Shown piece by piece: positions 1 through 10,825 of a DNA stretch of 51,020 nt. Both the position numbers and the translations under genes were made by a program. The stretch is from Candidatus Thermoflexus sinensis. GTDB taxonomy: Bacteria > Chloroflexota > Anaerolineae > Thermoflexales > Thermoflexaceae. Under the pieces are notes generated by a model, which saw only the letters and a list, made by a program, of their open reading frames with translations, had not been told where the DNA came from and did not search any database. Numbering within the stretch: the first letter of the stretch is position 1; each line of letters begins with the position of its first letter. Location of the stretch: contig JAEVEY010000159.1 of assembly GCA_016842045.1 (NCBI GenBank), positions 1 to 51,020 of the forward strand, written 5' to 3'.

Positions 1-615
1 GCCCAGCGACGACACTACGAGGAGTTCGCCGCTTATCGAGCAGAAACCGACCGCCGCTTCGCCGAACTGGCCGAGGCCCAGCGACGGACAGAGGAGACAC
101 TACAGCGGATGAACCGACGGCTGGAGCATCATGCCACGGATCTGGGCATGCTCAAGGGGATCATGGAGGCCCAGCGACTCCGGGACCAGGCGCCCCTGTT
201 CTTCTCCGATCTCCTCCGTCACCCCCAGCCGGTGGCTCCAGAGCGCCTGGCGGAACGCCTCCAGGAAGCCCTTGGGGCGGGCCGGATCACCCGGACGGAG
301 AAGCAGGAGGCCCAGGTCATCGACCTGGTCATCGAGGGCCTCCATCCGTGGGAGGAGCGGCGGCTTTACCTGGCGGTGGAGGTCTCCTGGCAGGGTGGGA
401 CGGAGGACGTGCAGCGGGCCCATCGGCGGGCAGCGATCCTTTCCCGAGCTCTGGAGGCCGAAACATGGCCCGTAGTCGGGGCGCGGGAGATGACCCCCGC
501 GGCCCGGCGAATGGCCCGTTCGCTGGGGGTGTGGTGGGTGCAGGATGGCCAGGCCTTCCGTCCAGAGGAGATCCCGGAAGGAGAGGAACCCGAGGAGACC
601 TCGGCCCCTGGATGA
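1..615 (+). CDS. Partial CDS (5' end outside window): coiled-coil protein with C-terminal PD-(D/E)XK nuclease-like region
   Basis: Open frame 1 from base 1 (AQRRHYEEFAAYRAETDRRFAELAEAQRRTEETLQRM coiled coil), continuing into ORF 109..615; C-terminus 'EKQEAQVIDLVIEG...LYLAVEVSW' resembles coiled-coil/nuclease fusion families. Confidence 0.6.
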   Translation, partial: AQRRHYEEFAAYRAETDRRFAELAEAQRRTEETLQRMNRRLEHHATDLGMLKGIMEAQRLRDQAPLFFSDLLRHPQPVAPERLAERLQEALGAGRITRTEKQEAQVIDLVIEGLHPWEERRLYLAVEVSWQGGTEDVQRAHRRAAILSRALEAETWPVVGAREMTPAARRMARSLGVWWVQDGQAFRPEEIPEGEEPEETSAPG

Positions 616-647
616 GGCCCGTCGAAGAAAGCGTTCGTCCCCCGATA

Positions 648-670
648 GGGGCACCCCCTGTGGGTGCCCC
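648..670. repeat. Perfect 9-bp-stem hairpin GGGGCACCC-CCTGT-GGGTGCCCC in intergenic region
   Basis: Inverted repeat read directly; GC-rich intergenic segment between CDSs. Confidence 0.6.
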
Positions 671-930
671 AGCAAATGAATGCGAATGCCCTTTGCAGGG
701 GCAGGCCTCGTGCCTGTCCAGCCGGGCGCCCCCGCCCTATCCCACAGCCACCCCCGCTGAAATCCCCCCGGAAAAATTATCCCCCACCCTGGAGAGACCG
801 CCGCATGCAAACGGTTCGACAAAACCGCTCCCCTTGCTTTAGAATTCCCCTTTGGGAACGGGATGGGTCGCCCTCGGCGGCCTATACCGACCGGGAAGCC
901 CTGAGATGAAGTGCACGGAGAGCGACGAAT

Positions 931-1905
931 ATGCGGATCCGCTGTCGGAAATGCGGCCGCGAGGCGGCCATCATGATGCGCCAGCACCGCCTGGCCCTGT
1001 GTGATGAGCACTACCTGGAATGGTTTGTGGAGCAGACCGAGCGGACCATCCGCATGTTCCGGATGTTCGACCGCTCGGAGCGCGTGCTGGTCGCAGTCTC
1101 AGGGGGCAAGGACTCCCTGAGCCTGTGGGATGTGCTGTTGCGCCTGGGCTACCAGGCCGACGGGCTCTATATCGGCCTGGGCATCGATGGAGGCATCCAG
1201 TATTCCGACCAATCCTATGAAAAATGCCGTCGCTTCGTGGAGGAGCGCTGGCCTCAAGCCCGGCTCATCGTGGTCGATGTGAAGGAAGTCTATGGCGAAA
1301 CGATCCCGGAGGTGGCCGCCCGGACCATGCGCGGCCGGGATAAGCCATGTGCCGTGTGCGGGCTGATCAAGCGCTACATCATGAACCGCGTGGCTCACGA
1401 TGGGGGCTACGCGGCCCTGGCCACAGGCCATAACCTGGATGACGAGGTGGCGGTCCTCTTCGGGAACGTCATGAACTGGCAGGTCGGTTACATGGCCCGC
1501 CAGGGCCCCGTCCTGCCCGCCTCCCGCCCGGGCTTCGCCCGCAAGGTGAAGCCCTTCTGTCGCTTCTACGAGCGGGAGACCGCAGCCTACGCGCTGCTGC
1601 GGGGCATTGATTACATCTACGACGAATGTCCATACGCTGAGGGCTCTACCAGCATCGCCTACAAGGAGTGGCTGGCAAAGCTCGAAGAAGAACGGCCGGG
1701 CACCAAGCTCCGCTTTTACCTGGGCTTCCTGAAGGCGAAGGAGGAAGGCCTGATCGCCTTCCGAACCGACGAGGCGGAACTGCACGCCTGTGAGAAGTGC
1801 GGGCAGCCGACCTCGGCGCCGGGCATCTGCGCGTTCTGCCGGCTCTGGGAACGCCGGCATCCCGCCCGTGCCACCCCAACCCCCGCCCTGACCTCGGGAG
1901 GATGA
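931..1905 (+). CDS. ttuA: TtuA-type tRNA 2-thiolation enzyme (TtcA/TtuA PP-loop family)
   Basis: N-terminal zinc finger CRKCGREA..LCDEHY, PP-loop SGGKDS, central CAVCGLIKRYI, ATGHNLDDE, C-terminal zinc finger CEKCGQPT..CAFC. Confidence 0.9.
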   Translation: MRIRCRKCGREAAIMMRQHRLALCDEHYLEWFVEQTERTIRMFRMFDRSERVLVAVSGGKDSLSLWDVLLRLGYQADGLYIGLGIDGGIQYSDQSYEKCRRFVEERWPQARLIVVDVKEVYGETIPEVAARTMRGRDKPCAVCGLIKRYIMNRVAHDGGYAALATGHNLDDEVAVLFGNVMNWQVGYMARQGPVLPASRPGFARKVKPFCRFYERETAAYALLRGIDYIYDECPYAEGSTSIAYKEWLAKLEEERPGTKLRFYLGFLKAKEEGLIAFRTDEAELHACEKCGQPTSAPGICAFCRLWERRHPARATPTPALTSGG

Positions 1906-2039
1906 ACGCCTCCGGGCGGCGCGCTGTCGGGGTGAGGAGTTCCATCGTCGACCCCCTCCCCCGGTTCTCGGGTTGGGCCGGGCGCCTGATTCCAGGCTGC
2001 ACGATCCACGTCCCGCTGAAAGAGAAAACGCAAACACAG

Positions 2040-2984
2040 ATGGGGAACAGGCCGATGCGGATTGTCTCCCTGCTTCCAGGCGCCACCGAGATCATATGGG
2101 CTCTCGGGCTGGAGGACCATCTGGTGGGTGTCTCCCATGAGTGCGATTTCCCTCCGGAGGTCGTGGCCCGACTGCCCCGTCTCACCCGCAGCACGCTGCC
2201 CGAGGGGCTCACCGATCCCGCCGCCATCGATGCCGCCGTCCGGGAGAAAGCCCGTCGGGGAGAGCCCCTCTACATCGTGGATGAGGAGCAGCTGGCCGCC
2301 CTGGAGCCGGACCTGATCCTCACCCAGGCCCTGTGCGAGGTCTGCGCGGTTCCCATGGGTCAGGCCGCCCGCGCCTCCGGTCGGCTCCGCCGTCCGCCCC
2401 GCATCATCGCGGTGAACACTTACCGCCTGGAGGATCTCTTCGAAAGCCTGCAGGAGATCGCCGATGCAGCAGGGGTTCCAGAGCGCGCAGCGCGTCGCAT
2501 CCGGGAATGGCGGAGCCGGCTGGCCCGGGTGGAGGCAGCCGTCGCCGGCGCGCCCCGGCCACGAGTCCTGCTGCTGGAATGGCTCGATCCGCCTTTTTGC
2601 TGCGGCCACTGGGTCCCTGAGATGGTGGAGATCGCGGGCGGAACGGAGGTCCTGGGGCGACCGGGCGAACCCTCCCGACGTGTTCGCTGGGAGGAGGTTC
2701 TGGAAGCCGAGCCCGAGGTCATCGGCCTGATCCCGTGCGGGTATCCTTTGAGCGAGGCCGTGGCCGCCCGTCATCTCCTGGAACGCCTGCCCTTCTGGGA
2801 ATGGATCCCGGCGGTGCAAAGGGGGAAGGTCTACGCGATGGAGGCCTCCGCCTATTTCAGCCGGCCCGGCCCTCGCACCATCGATGGCATCGAGCTGCTC
2901 GCTGCCCTGCTCCACCCGGATCGCTTTCATACCCCCCTGGTGGAACAGGCGGCTCAACGCCTATCCCATCCCACCCTTTCCTGA
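2040..2984 (+). CDS. BtuF-like cobalamin/Fe-siderophore ABC substrate-binding protein (start may be 2055)
   Basis: MRIVSLLPGATEIIWALGLEDHLVGVSHECDFP...; ORF 1797..2984 trimmed to the first ATG adjacent to the family N-terminus. Confidence 0.85.
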   Translation: MGNRPMRIVSLLPGATEIIWALGLEDHLVGVSHECDFPPEVVARLPRLTRSTLPEGLTDPAAIDAAVREKARRGEPLYIVDEEQLAALEPDLILTQALCEVCAVPMGQAARASGRLRRPPRIIAVNTYRLEDLFESLQEIADAAGVPERAARRIREWRSRLARVEAAVAGAPRPRVLLLEWLDPPFCCGHWVPEMVEIAGGTEVLGRPGEPSRRVRWEEVLEAEPEVIGLIPCGYPLSEAVAARHLLERLPFWEWIPAVQRGKVYAMEASAYFSRPGPRTIDGIELLAALLHPDRFHTPLVEQAAQRLSHPTLS

Positions 2985-2986
2985 TC

Positions 2987-3140
2987 AGGAATTACACCGT
3001 TCGGGGTCCGCGAGAGGGGACAGAAGGGCCCCATTTCCATATATTGGGATTTCACACCAAAAGCCCTATGAGCTATATTCCCCGGGAGGCGTTGTGCGCT
3101 TCGGTGCGCACCGCCCGGGGAAACCCACCGCGCAACTCCT
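2987..3140. repeat. Diverged copy of the TIR/double-hairpin MITE-like element
   Basis: AGGAATTACACCGTTCGGGGTCCGCGAGAGGGGACAGAAGGGCCCCA at left and ACCGCGCAACTCCTG at right align by eye to the ends of the 42861..43043 copy; internal hairpin CCCCGGGAGGCGTTGTGCGC/GGTGCGCACCGCCCGGGG. Confidence 0.6.
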
Positions 3141-3169
3141 GCCCGAATGGGACAGGGAGGAGGTTCCGT

Positions 3170-3274
3170 ATGCAGTTCTGGCAGGACCTGATGATCTTCG
3201 CCGGAATTTATGCGCTGGTCTTCACCGTGATCTGGCGGCGGCTCCAGCGCCGGAAACATTCCGGATTCTCGTGA
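3170..3274 (+). CDS. 34-aa single-pass membrane miniprotein
   Basis: MQFWQDLMIFAGIYALVFTVIWRRLQRRKHSGFS preceded by purine-rich GGGAGGAGG RBS; hydrophobic core plus basic tail. Confidence 0.55.
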   Translation: MQFWQDLMIFAGIYALVFTVIWRRLQRRKHSGFS

Positions 3275-3363
3275 CACATCAATCGCCAAATCCTTAGACC
3301 GATTCCATAAGGCCCCGTCCCTGTTTGAGGCCTTCATCTCAGGACTCAGGAGGGATCGCGCTC

Positions 3364-3891
3364 TTGCTGGAAGAACGCGCGCCGCGCTTGCGGGAGCCGC
3401 TCATCGTGCTGATCGCGCTGGCCCTGGGCCTGGTGTGGGGCGTGAACGCCCTGACCAACCGGGACCCCTTCTGGTTCTGGCCCTGGTTCAACCAGCCCGC
3501 GGTGGAGATCCGGATCACCGCTGCGGGCCGCGAGTATGTGTTCACGCCCGGGATGCCCGGCTATGAACGGTTGAACGAGGCCCTGAATCGGATCCTCTCC
3601 GGCCCCAACATCGAGGGCTATGAGCCCCAGATCGGGCTCTCCGAGGCCACCCTGTCGGAATACCGCCAGGGGATGGGCGCGCTGACCGTATGGGCCCGCT
3701 ATGATCCCCCGGCTCAAATTCACACCGCTTATTTCTTTCCGAAAGCCGATTTGTTAATCATCCCCTTGAAGGGACCTCATGCGGAACTGCGCCCGGTCTT
3801 CGGCGCGCTCCGGGGTGTGATCCGTCTGGGCGCGCTGCGCCTGCGGGATCGCCGGGCGCTGGAGGAGGCTGTTCAGGAGGTGCTCCCGTGA
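3364..3891 (+). CDS. Membrane-anchored protein of unknown function (TTG start proposed)
   Basis: ORF 3325..3891; AGGAGGG upstream of TTG at 3364; one N-terminal TM (LIVLIALALGLVWGVNAL) then soluble domain. Confidence 0.65.
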   Translation: MLEERAPRLREPLIVLIALALGLVWGVNALTNRDPFWFWPWFNQPAVEIRITAAGREYVFTPGMPGYERLNEALNRILSGPNIEGYEPQIGLSEATLSEYRQGMGALTVWARYDPPAQIHTAYFFPKADLLIIPLKGPHAELRPVFGALRGVIRLGALRLRDRRALEEAVQEVLP

Positions 3892-4490
3892 ATCGTCCGC
3901 TGATCGCGCCTTCCGAGCTGGAAACCCTGACCGCCCAGTTCGGACCTCAGCCCCATCAGCACGCGACGGTCGTTGGAGATGGATGGTGGGAGGAAGTGCG
4001 CCAGAGCCTGAGCCGACGCCGCGGAGAGGTCCTGATGGTGATCCAGCGGCCGGGGGGCGAGATCCTGGTTCATACGAAAGCCTTTTATCCTCCACAAGCC
4101 TACCGGCTGCTGACGGGGGGCATTGGGTGGGAAGAGACCGCCTGGGCGGCTCTTCACCGGGAGATCGCCGAGGAGACCGGCCTGCCTGTGCGCTCGGCAA
4201 CCTGGTGGGGCCTGATCACTTACACCCTCTATCCCTCCGAGGCGGCCCGGGATCAGGGCATTCCTTTCGTTTCGTTTGTTTTCCATGTTCATACGGAAGG
4301 GGAGCCCCGGGCCGCCGATCACGGGGAGCAGATCGCCGCCTTCCGCTGGGTTCCCCCTGAAGCCCTTCCGGAGATCGCCTGTCGGCTGGAGTCCCTGGAC
4401 ATGCCATGGCGGGGCTGGGGCGCCTTTCGCGCCATCGGCCATCGCTTCGTCTGGGAACATCATCGGGAACGATTGCTTCTCGGGTCATAA
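3888..4490 (+). CDS. NUDIX hydrolase
   Basis: Nudix box GGIGWEETAWAALHREIAEETGL; 4-bp overlap with the upstream gene. Confidence 0.92.
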   Translation: MNRPLIAPSELETLTAQFGPQPHQHATVVGDGWWEEVRQSLSRRRGEVLMVIQRPGGEILVHTKAFYPPQAYRLLTGGIGWEETAWAALHREIAEETGLPVRSATWWGLITYTLYPSEAARDQGIPFVSFVFHVHTEGEPRAADHGEQIAAFRWVPPEALPEIACRLESLDMPWRGWGAFRAIGHRFVWEHHRERLLLGS

Positions 4491-4496
4491 CGATGG

Positions 4497-4575
4497 GGTG
4501 GGGGATAAAAAAGATTTTGGGGGGCGAGCCGCGCGCCTTTGGCGTGCGGCTCGCCCCCCAAAGCCCCCAGGAGAA
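4497..4575. repeat. Truncated (right-half) copy of the double-hairpin repeat; strong stem between convergent genes
   Basis: GGGGGATAAAAAAGATTTTGGGGGGCGAGCCGCGCGCC-TTT-GGCGTGCGGCTCGCCCCCCAAAGCCCCCAGGAGAAAAC; matches right half of 40.1 kb and 42.9 kb copies. Confidence 0.7.
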
Positions 4576-4594
4576 AACAGCGAGACCTTAGAGG

Positions 4595-5617
4595 CTATAT
4601 GGAGGACCAGAGCGTGGTCAGTGTTCGCTGAAACAGGTGAATATGCTCCAGCGCCTTTCCTGCTCCGATGGCCACACATGCCATGGGGGCATCCGCCACA
4701 TAGGCGGGAACGCCGGTTTGCTGGGTCAGGAACTCATCGATCCGCCGGAGCATCGCTCCGCCACCGACCAGCGCCATCCCCCGGTCAATAATATCCGCCG
4801 CCAGCTCCGGAGGCGTCCGTTCCAGAACGGCCCGGACCACTCCAATGACCGCCTGAAGGGGTTCCTGGATCGCCTCCAGCACCTCGTCCGAGCTCAGGAT
4901 GATGGTGCGCGGCAGTCCGGTGACCAGATCCCTCCCCTGCACTTCCATCGTCAGGGGAGGGTCCAGGGGGAGAGCGGTTCCGATCTGGATCTTCACCTGC
5001 TCGGCCGTCGGCTCTCCGATGGCCATGTTATATTTCCGGCGCACATAACCGATGATCGCCTCATCCATTCGAATGCCGCCCACCCGCACCGAGTGCGCGG
5101 TCACAATCCCCAGCATGGAAATCACCGCTGCTTCCGTTGTGCCGCCGCCCAGATCGACCACCATATTGCCCGTGGGGGTATCCACAGGCAGCCCCGCCCC
5201 CAGCGCGGCAGCCAGGGGTTCCGGGATCAGATAAACGTGGCCAGGATGGGCCCCTGCGGCCACAGCGGCCTCATGCACCGCGCGGCTTTCCACGCTGGTC
5301 ACCCCATACGGGACCGAAATCATCACGTGGGGGCGGAAAAGGCGAATGGGGCCACACACTTTGGTGATAAAATATCGGAGCATCCGCTCGGTCACATAGT
5401 AATCCGCGATCACGCCATCCCGGAGAGGTCGGATCACCTCAATGATCTCCGGGGTGCGGCCATACATCGCCCGGGCCTCCTCCCCCACCGCCAGGATCTC
5501 ATCCCCGTCCACAGGCATGGCCACCACGGAGGGCTCCTGAAGGACGACCCCCCGGCCGACCTCGTAGACTAACACATTTGCAGTGCCCAGATCGATCCCC
5601 AAACGCTTGGTCAGCAT
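4595..5617 (-). CDS. mreB: MreB/Mbl family rod shape-determining protein
   Basis: [64 protein letters not shown]. Confidence 0.92.
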   Translation of the reverse strand: MLTKRLGIDLGTANVLVYEVGRGVVLQEPSVVAMPVDGDEILAVGEEARAMYGRTPEIIEVIRPLRDGVIADYYVTERMLRYFITKVCGPIRLFRPHVMISVPYGVTSVESRAVHEAAVAAGAHPGHVYLIPEPLAAALGAGLPVDTPTGNMVVDLGGGTTEAAVISMLGIVTAHSVRVGGIRMDEAIIGYVRRKYNMAIGEPTAEQVKIQIGTALPLDPPLTMEVQGRDLVTGLPRTIILSSDEVLEAIQEPLQAVIGVVRAVLERTPPELAADIIDRGMALVGGGAMLRRIDEFLTQQTGVPAYVADAPMACVAIGAGKALEHIHLFQRTLTTLWSSI

Positions 5618-5704
5618 CGTGAAGTCCCTGTGCCATATATTTCCCGAGCTGGACAGTCCACCTTCGTCAGCGTGCTGTTTTTTTGTCCAGGGGAAAGGGA
5701 ATTT

Positions 5705-5747
5705 ATGAGGTTAGAGGGCGCGCCTTCGCTGCGCCCTCTAACCTCAT
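5705..5747. repeat. 17-bp perfect inverted repeat (hairpin)
   Basis: ATGAGGTTAGAGGGCGC-GCCTTCGCT-GCGCCCTCTAACCTCAT. Confidence 0.8.
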
Positions 5748-5886
5748 TAGGAGTTACGCAGTTGAAAGTTCTAAAGGTGGGACGGAATGGTCCCACCCCA
5801 AAATCCTTTTGGGGGCGGAGCGGGGCGCTGAAGGCGCCCCGCTCCGCCCCCAAAGCCCCCATGGGAAACGAACTGCGTAAGTCCTA
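5748..5886. repeat. MITE-like element copy A (139 bp, TA-flanked, TIR TAGGAGTTACGCAGTT/AACTGCGTAAGTCCTA)
   Basis: Terminal inverted repeats and internal hairpins read directly; same length and ends as 15685..15823. Confidence 0.8.
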
Positions 5887-5919
5887 CTCATAATGTCCGC
5901 TCACCCTTGAAGAGGCGCT

Positions 5920-6348
5920 TTACCCGGCGGACCCCTCACGACGGATTCGACGACGGCGGGCCACCTCCAGACGGACCCGGGAGCGGCGCAGGGCGGCCAG
6001 GGCAGCGTTCAGGTCAACGCCGGCCGGCCGCTCCTTCAGGATCTGCTCCGCCCGTTGACGGGCCTCCTCAGCCCGCGCGATATCGATCTCCTCCGCCCGT
6101 TCCGCCACATCCGCCAGGACGATCACTTTCTCCGGGGTCACCTCCATGAACCCCCCATGGATCGCAAACCAGAGCTCCTCGCTGCCCCTTCGGGCCAGCA
6201 ACGGCCCAATACCCAGGGCCGTCAGCAGCGGCGCATGCCCGGGCAGGATCCCCAGCTCTCCCTCCACACCAGGAGCCACCACCATATCGACGTCCCCGCT
6301 GAACAGGGCGCGCTCCTGAGTGACGATCTCCAGACGCAATGGGCTCAT
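5920..6348 (-). CDS. atpC: F1F0 ATP synthase epsilon subunit
   Basis: LEIVTQERALFSGDVDMVVAPGVEGELGILPGHAPLLTALGIG. Confidence 0.93.
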   Translation of the reverse strand: MSPLRLEIVTQERALFSGDVDMVVAPGVEGELGILPGHAPLLTALGIGPLLARRGSEELWFAIHGGFMEVTPEKVIVLADVAERAEEIDIARAEEARQRAEQILKERPAGVDLNAALAALRRSRVRLEVARRRRIRREGSAG

Positions 6349-6890
6349 CCCAGGGTTTCCTCCTTCAGGTGGGTCCAGCGCAACCGCAGCTCCGGAAGCC
6401 CCGCCTCCTCCGCCAGGCCCCGGATCGCCGTCTCCAGGTATTCGAAGTCCAGATGATCCCGCTGGGCTTCCAGCATCCCACGCACATCGTTCTGATCGAT
6501 CGGCTCCCAGCGCGCCAGCTTGTAAGCGATTAACTCCTCCGGCGCCACAAAGCGCAACGGGATTCCGAACAGAACAAACTCCCGCGCGCGGCGGATGGCC
6601 TGAACATCCAGTTGCAAGGAAGCGGATCGCAGATCCACCGAAAAGCGCCAGGTGAAGGCAAGCTTGACCGGGCGTCCCTCCTGGAGCCTTTGCAGCGCCA
6701 TCGGGCTTACCGCAAACCCTTCCTCATGAAACGCCCGCAGGAGGGCTGGCATCTGCTCCGGCGGGACGAGCAGGATCACATCCACGTCCACGGTTGTCCG
6801 GGCGATCCCCCAGAGCGCGGCCGCCAGCCCTTCCAGGATCGCATAGGGCACCCCGAGGCTTTCAAGGACGCGGTGAAGCCGCCGCAGCAT
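6345..6890 (-). CDS. Nucleotidyltransferase-fold protein (AbiEii/MNT-like)
   Basis: ILEGLAAALWGIARTTVDVDVILLV core and PEELIAYKLARWEPIDQNDV; trimmed from ORF 6345..7046; ATGA overlap with atpC. Confidence 0.75.
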   Translation of the reverse strand: MLRRLHRVLESLGVPYAILEGLAAALWGIARTTVDVDVILLVPPEQMPALLRAFHEEGFAVSPMALQRLQEGRPVKLAFTWRFSVDLRSASLQLDVQAIRRAREFVLFGIPLRFVAPEELIAYKLARWEPIDQNDVRGMLEAQRDHLDFEYLETAIRGLAEEAGLPELRLRWTHLKEETLG

Positions 6891-6891
6891 C

Positions 6892-8498
<1,607 letters not shown>

Positions 8499-8608
8499 TT
8501 ACCTCCCATGAATGATCGGGGTTAGGACTGATGAGTTCCGGGAATCAGGCTGGTGTCCTCTGGCAACTTGCCGGATTGCTCCAGCCCCTCAGAGAGATGA
8601 GCAACGGA

Positions 8609-9559
8609 TTAACGGCCTGCCCCGATGCGCGGGCGAGCCTGGATCCGGGCTCGAGCAGCCTGGCGCATGGCCTCCGCCCCGCCCGCGATATCCAGCATCT
8701 CGCTGGTGATCGACTGCTGGCGGGCCTTGTTGTAGCTCAGGGTCAGCGTATAGATCAGGCCCTCCGCGTTCTCCGTCGCATTGCGCATGGCCACCATGCG
8801 GGCGGAGTGCTCGCTGGCCAGGCTCTCCAGAACCGCCTGATAAACCTGGAGCTCCACGAACCGCGGCAGGATCACCTCCAGCAATTGCGCCGGGTCCGGT
8901 TCGTAAATAAACGTTTTGTTCGCCACCGCCCGGGTGTCCAGCCGCTCGACCGCCTCAGGGACCGCCGGCTCATGGCCCTGGGTGAGGCGAAGCGGCAACA
9001 GCCGACGGACCCGCGGGCGCTGCACCATTGTGTTGATAAAGTCCGTGTAAGCAATGTAGACCTCGTCCACGCTCTCCCTCAGGAACTCCTCCATCGCCAG
9101 CCGGGCGATCGGACGCACGTCGGTAAAGCGAGGCCAGCGGGGCATCGGCGAGAAATCCGCCACCAGGGCCCCCCGCACCCGCGCCACCGCATCCCGCCCC
9201 TTGCGCCCCACGGTGAGAAAGGACACGGGTGCCCGGCTGACTGCCGCGAACCGGAAGGCCAGGCGGATGACGTTATCGTTGTAAGCGCCGCACAGGCCCC
9301 GGTCGGCGGTGATGAGGATCAACAGAACCCGCCGCACCGGCCGAACCTCCAGCAAGGGATGGAGCAGCGCGCTGGCCTCCGCCTGATGGGCAAGATGAAC
9401 CAGAACCTCCCACGCTTTCTGGGAATATGGGCGGGACGCCAGGGTCATCTCCTGGGCCCGTCGCATTTTGGAGGCCGAGACAGCTTCCATAGCCCGCGTG
9501 ATCTGGGAGATACTTCGGACCGTTCGAATCCGACGCCGCAACTCCCGCAGGGTGGGCAC
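8609..9559 (-). CDS. atpG: F1F0 ATP synthase gamma subunit (GTG start)
   Basis: PTLRELRRRIRTVRSISQITRAMEAVSASKMRRAQ; ITADRGLCGAYNDNVIR; C-terminal NATENAEGLIYTLTLSYNKARQQSITSEMLDI. Confidence 0.95.
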   Translation of the reverse strand: MPTLRELRRRIRTVRSISQITRAMEAVSASKMRRAQEMTLASRPYSQKAWEVLVHLAHQAEASALLHPLLEVRPVRRVLLILITADRGLCGAYNDNVIRLAFRFAAVSRAPVSFLTVGRKGRDAVARVRGALVADFSPMPRWPRFTDVRPIARLAMEEFLRESVDEVYIAYTDFINTMVQRPRVRRLLPLRLTQGHEPAVPEAVERLDTRAVANKTFIYEPDPAQLLEVILPRFVELQVYQAVLESLASEHSARMVAMRNATENAEGLIYTLTLSYNKARQQSITSEMLDIAGGAEAMRQAARARIQARPRIGAGR

Positions 9560-9563
9560 GACG

Positions 9564-10202
9564 CTACCCTCCTGATGCCATATGTTGGATCGCCTCCCAG
9601 CATTCCAGGACGGAGGGCAAGGGCTCCTGCCACAGCCATTCTGCCCGGATCCGGAACCCGGGCACAGTCTCAGATACCACCCAGCCCTCGCGCGCCATCT
9701 CTTCATGATACAGATCTCCGGAGCCCCTTCGATCAATGATCACCACCCTTTCTTCCGGATCCACCCACCAGATCTCGGGGACTCCGATTTCCCAATATGC
9801 GTTCCGCTTCTCCCCAAGATCGTAATCACGTGTCGATTCCGAAAGGATCTCGATCACCAGCAGAGGAACCGCTTCGACTCGCTTCGCCGTGACTCGGGCT
9901 TCCCGGCTAACCGCCATCACATCCGGAGCGAACTGCCATGAGCCTGTCCGGAACAGGGCGTTCCCCCCCACCACTTTTCCTATACCATAAGCCTCCGTAT
10001 AGAACCGCAGCAGGGTTAACAGGAAGGCCTGACGGTCCTCATGGGCGAAACTGGCTGGGGAGTGCACAACCATCACTCCATGGAGATATTCCGCCTTCAG
10101 ATCTTCATCCGCGATGGCCTCAAATTCCGCTTCGCTGACCCCGTAAAGGCGAAGCAGATAAGGATGCTCAATTCGCACTTCCAGCGGGCGCGCGGCCTGC
10201 AT
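9564..10202 (-). CDS. Uma2 family (DUF820) endonuclease-like protein, copy 1
   Basis: FAPDVMAV...VIEILSEST..YDLGEKRNAYWEIGVPEIWWVDPEERVVIIDR; TAATG overlap with next upstream paralog. Confidence 0.88.
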   Translation of the reverse strand: MQAARPLEVRIEHPYLLRLYGVSEAEFEAIADEDLKAEYLHGVMVVHSPASFAHEDRQAFLLTLLRFYTEAYGIGKVVGGNALFRTGSWQFAPDVMAVSREARVTAKRVEAVPLLVIEILSESTRDYDLGEKRNAYWEIGVPEIWWVDPEERVVIIDRRGSGDLYHEEMAREGWVVSETVPGFRIRAEWLWQEPLPSVLECWEAIQHMASGG

Positions 10203-10825
10203 TACCCTTCCTCCCGCATTTCCTCCCAGCATTCCAGGACGGAAGGCAAAGGCTCCTGCCACAGCCACTCCGCCCGGATCCGGAACCCGGGCACGGCCTC
10301 GGAAATCACCCATCCTTCGTGGATGATCTCCGGGCGATAATCATGACTTCGTCGCTCCACCAGCACAACCTGTTGATCCAGATCCACCAGCCAGATCTCC
10401 GGGATGGCCATCTCCCGGTAAGCCATCCGCTTCTCGTTCAAATCGTAATATCGGGTGGACTCCGAAAGGATCTCAATCGCCAGATCCGGGGCCCCATCGA
10501 CCTCTTTTATCCCCGCCCGCTGGACATCCCTCACCACCATAACATCGGGGGCAAAGCGCCGGGAACCGACATGGAACAGTGCGTTTCCCCCCAGAACCCG
10601 CCCGGGCGGATGGCTATCCAGATAGAATTTCAACAAAGCGGCCAGAAAGATCTGCCGCTCCTCATGGCGGACGCTCGCCGGCGAGTGCACGATCATCACC
10701 CCATCGATGTATTCCGCCTTGAGGTCCTCATCGGCCAGCGCCTCAAACTCCGCCTCGTCCACCCCATACAGGCGAAGCAAATAAGGATGCTCGCTTCGCA
10801 CTTCCAGCGGGCGCGCGGCCTGCAT
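10202..10825 (-). CDS. Uma2 family (DUF820) endonuclease-like protein, copy 2
   Basis: FAPDVMVV...AIEILSEST..YDLNEKRMAYREMAIPEIWLVD; TAATG coupling at both ends. Confidence 0.88.
   Translation of the reverse strand: MQAARPLEVRSEHPYLLRLYGVDEAEFEALADEDLKAEYIDGVMIVHSPASVRHEERQIFLAALLKFYLDSHPPGRVLGGNALFHVGSRRFAPDVMVVRDVQRAGIKEVDGAPDLAIEILSESTRYYDLNEKRMAYREMAIPEIWLVDLDQQVVLVERRSHDYRPEIIHEGWVISEAVPGFRIRAEWLWQEPLPSVLECWEEMREEG

Noticed and set aside
1099-2957. Minus-strand ORFs 1099..2037 and 1716..2957 opposite ttuA and the BtuF-like gene
   Set aside because: Opposite two well-supported plus-strand CDSs; no recognisable motifs.
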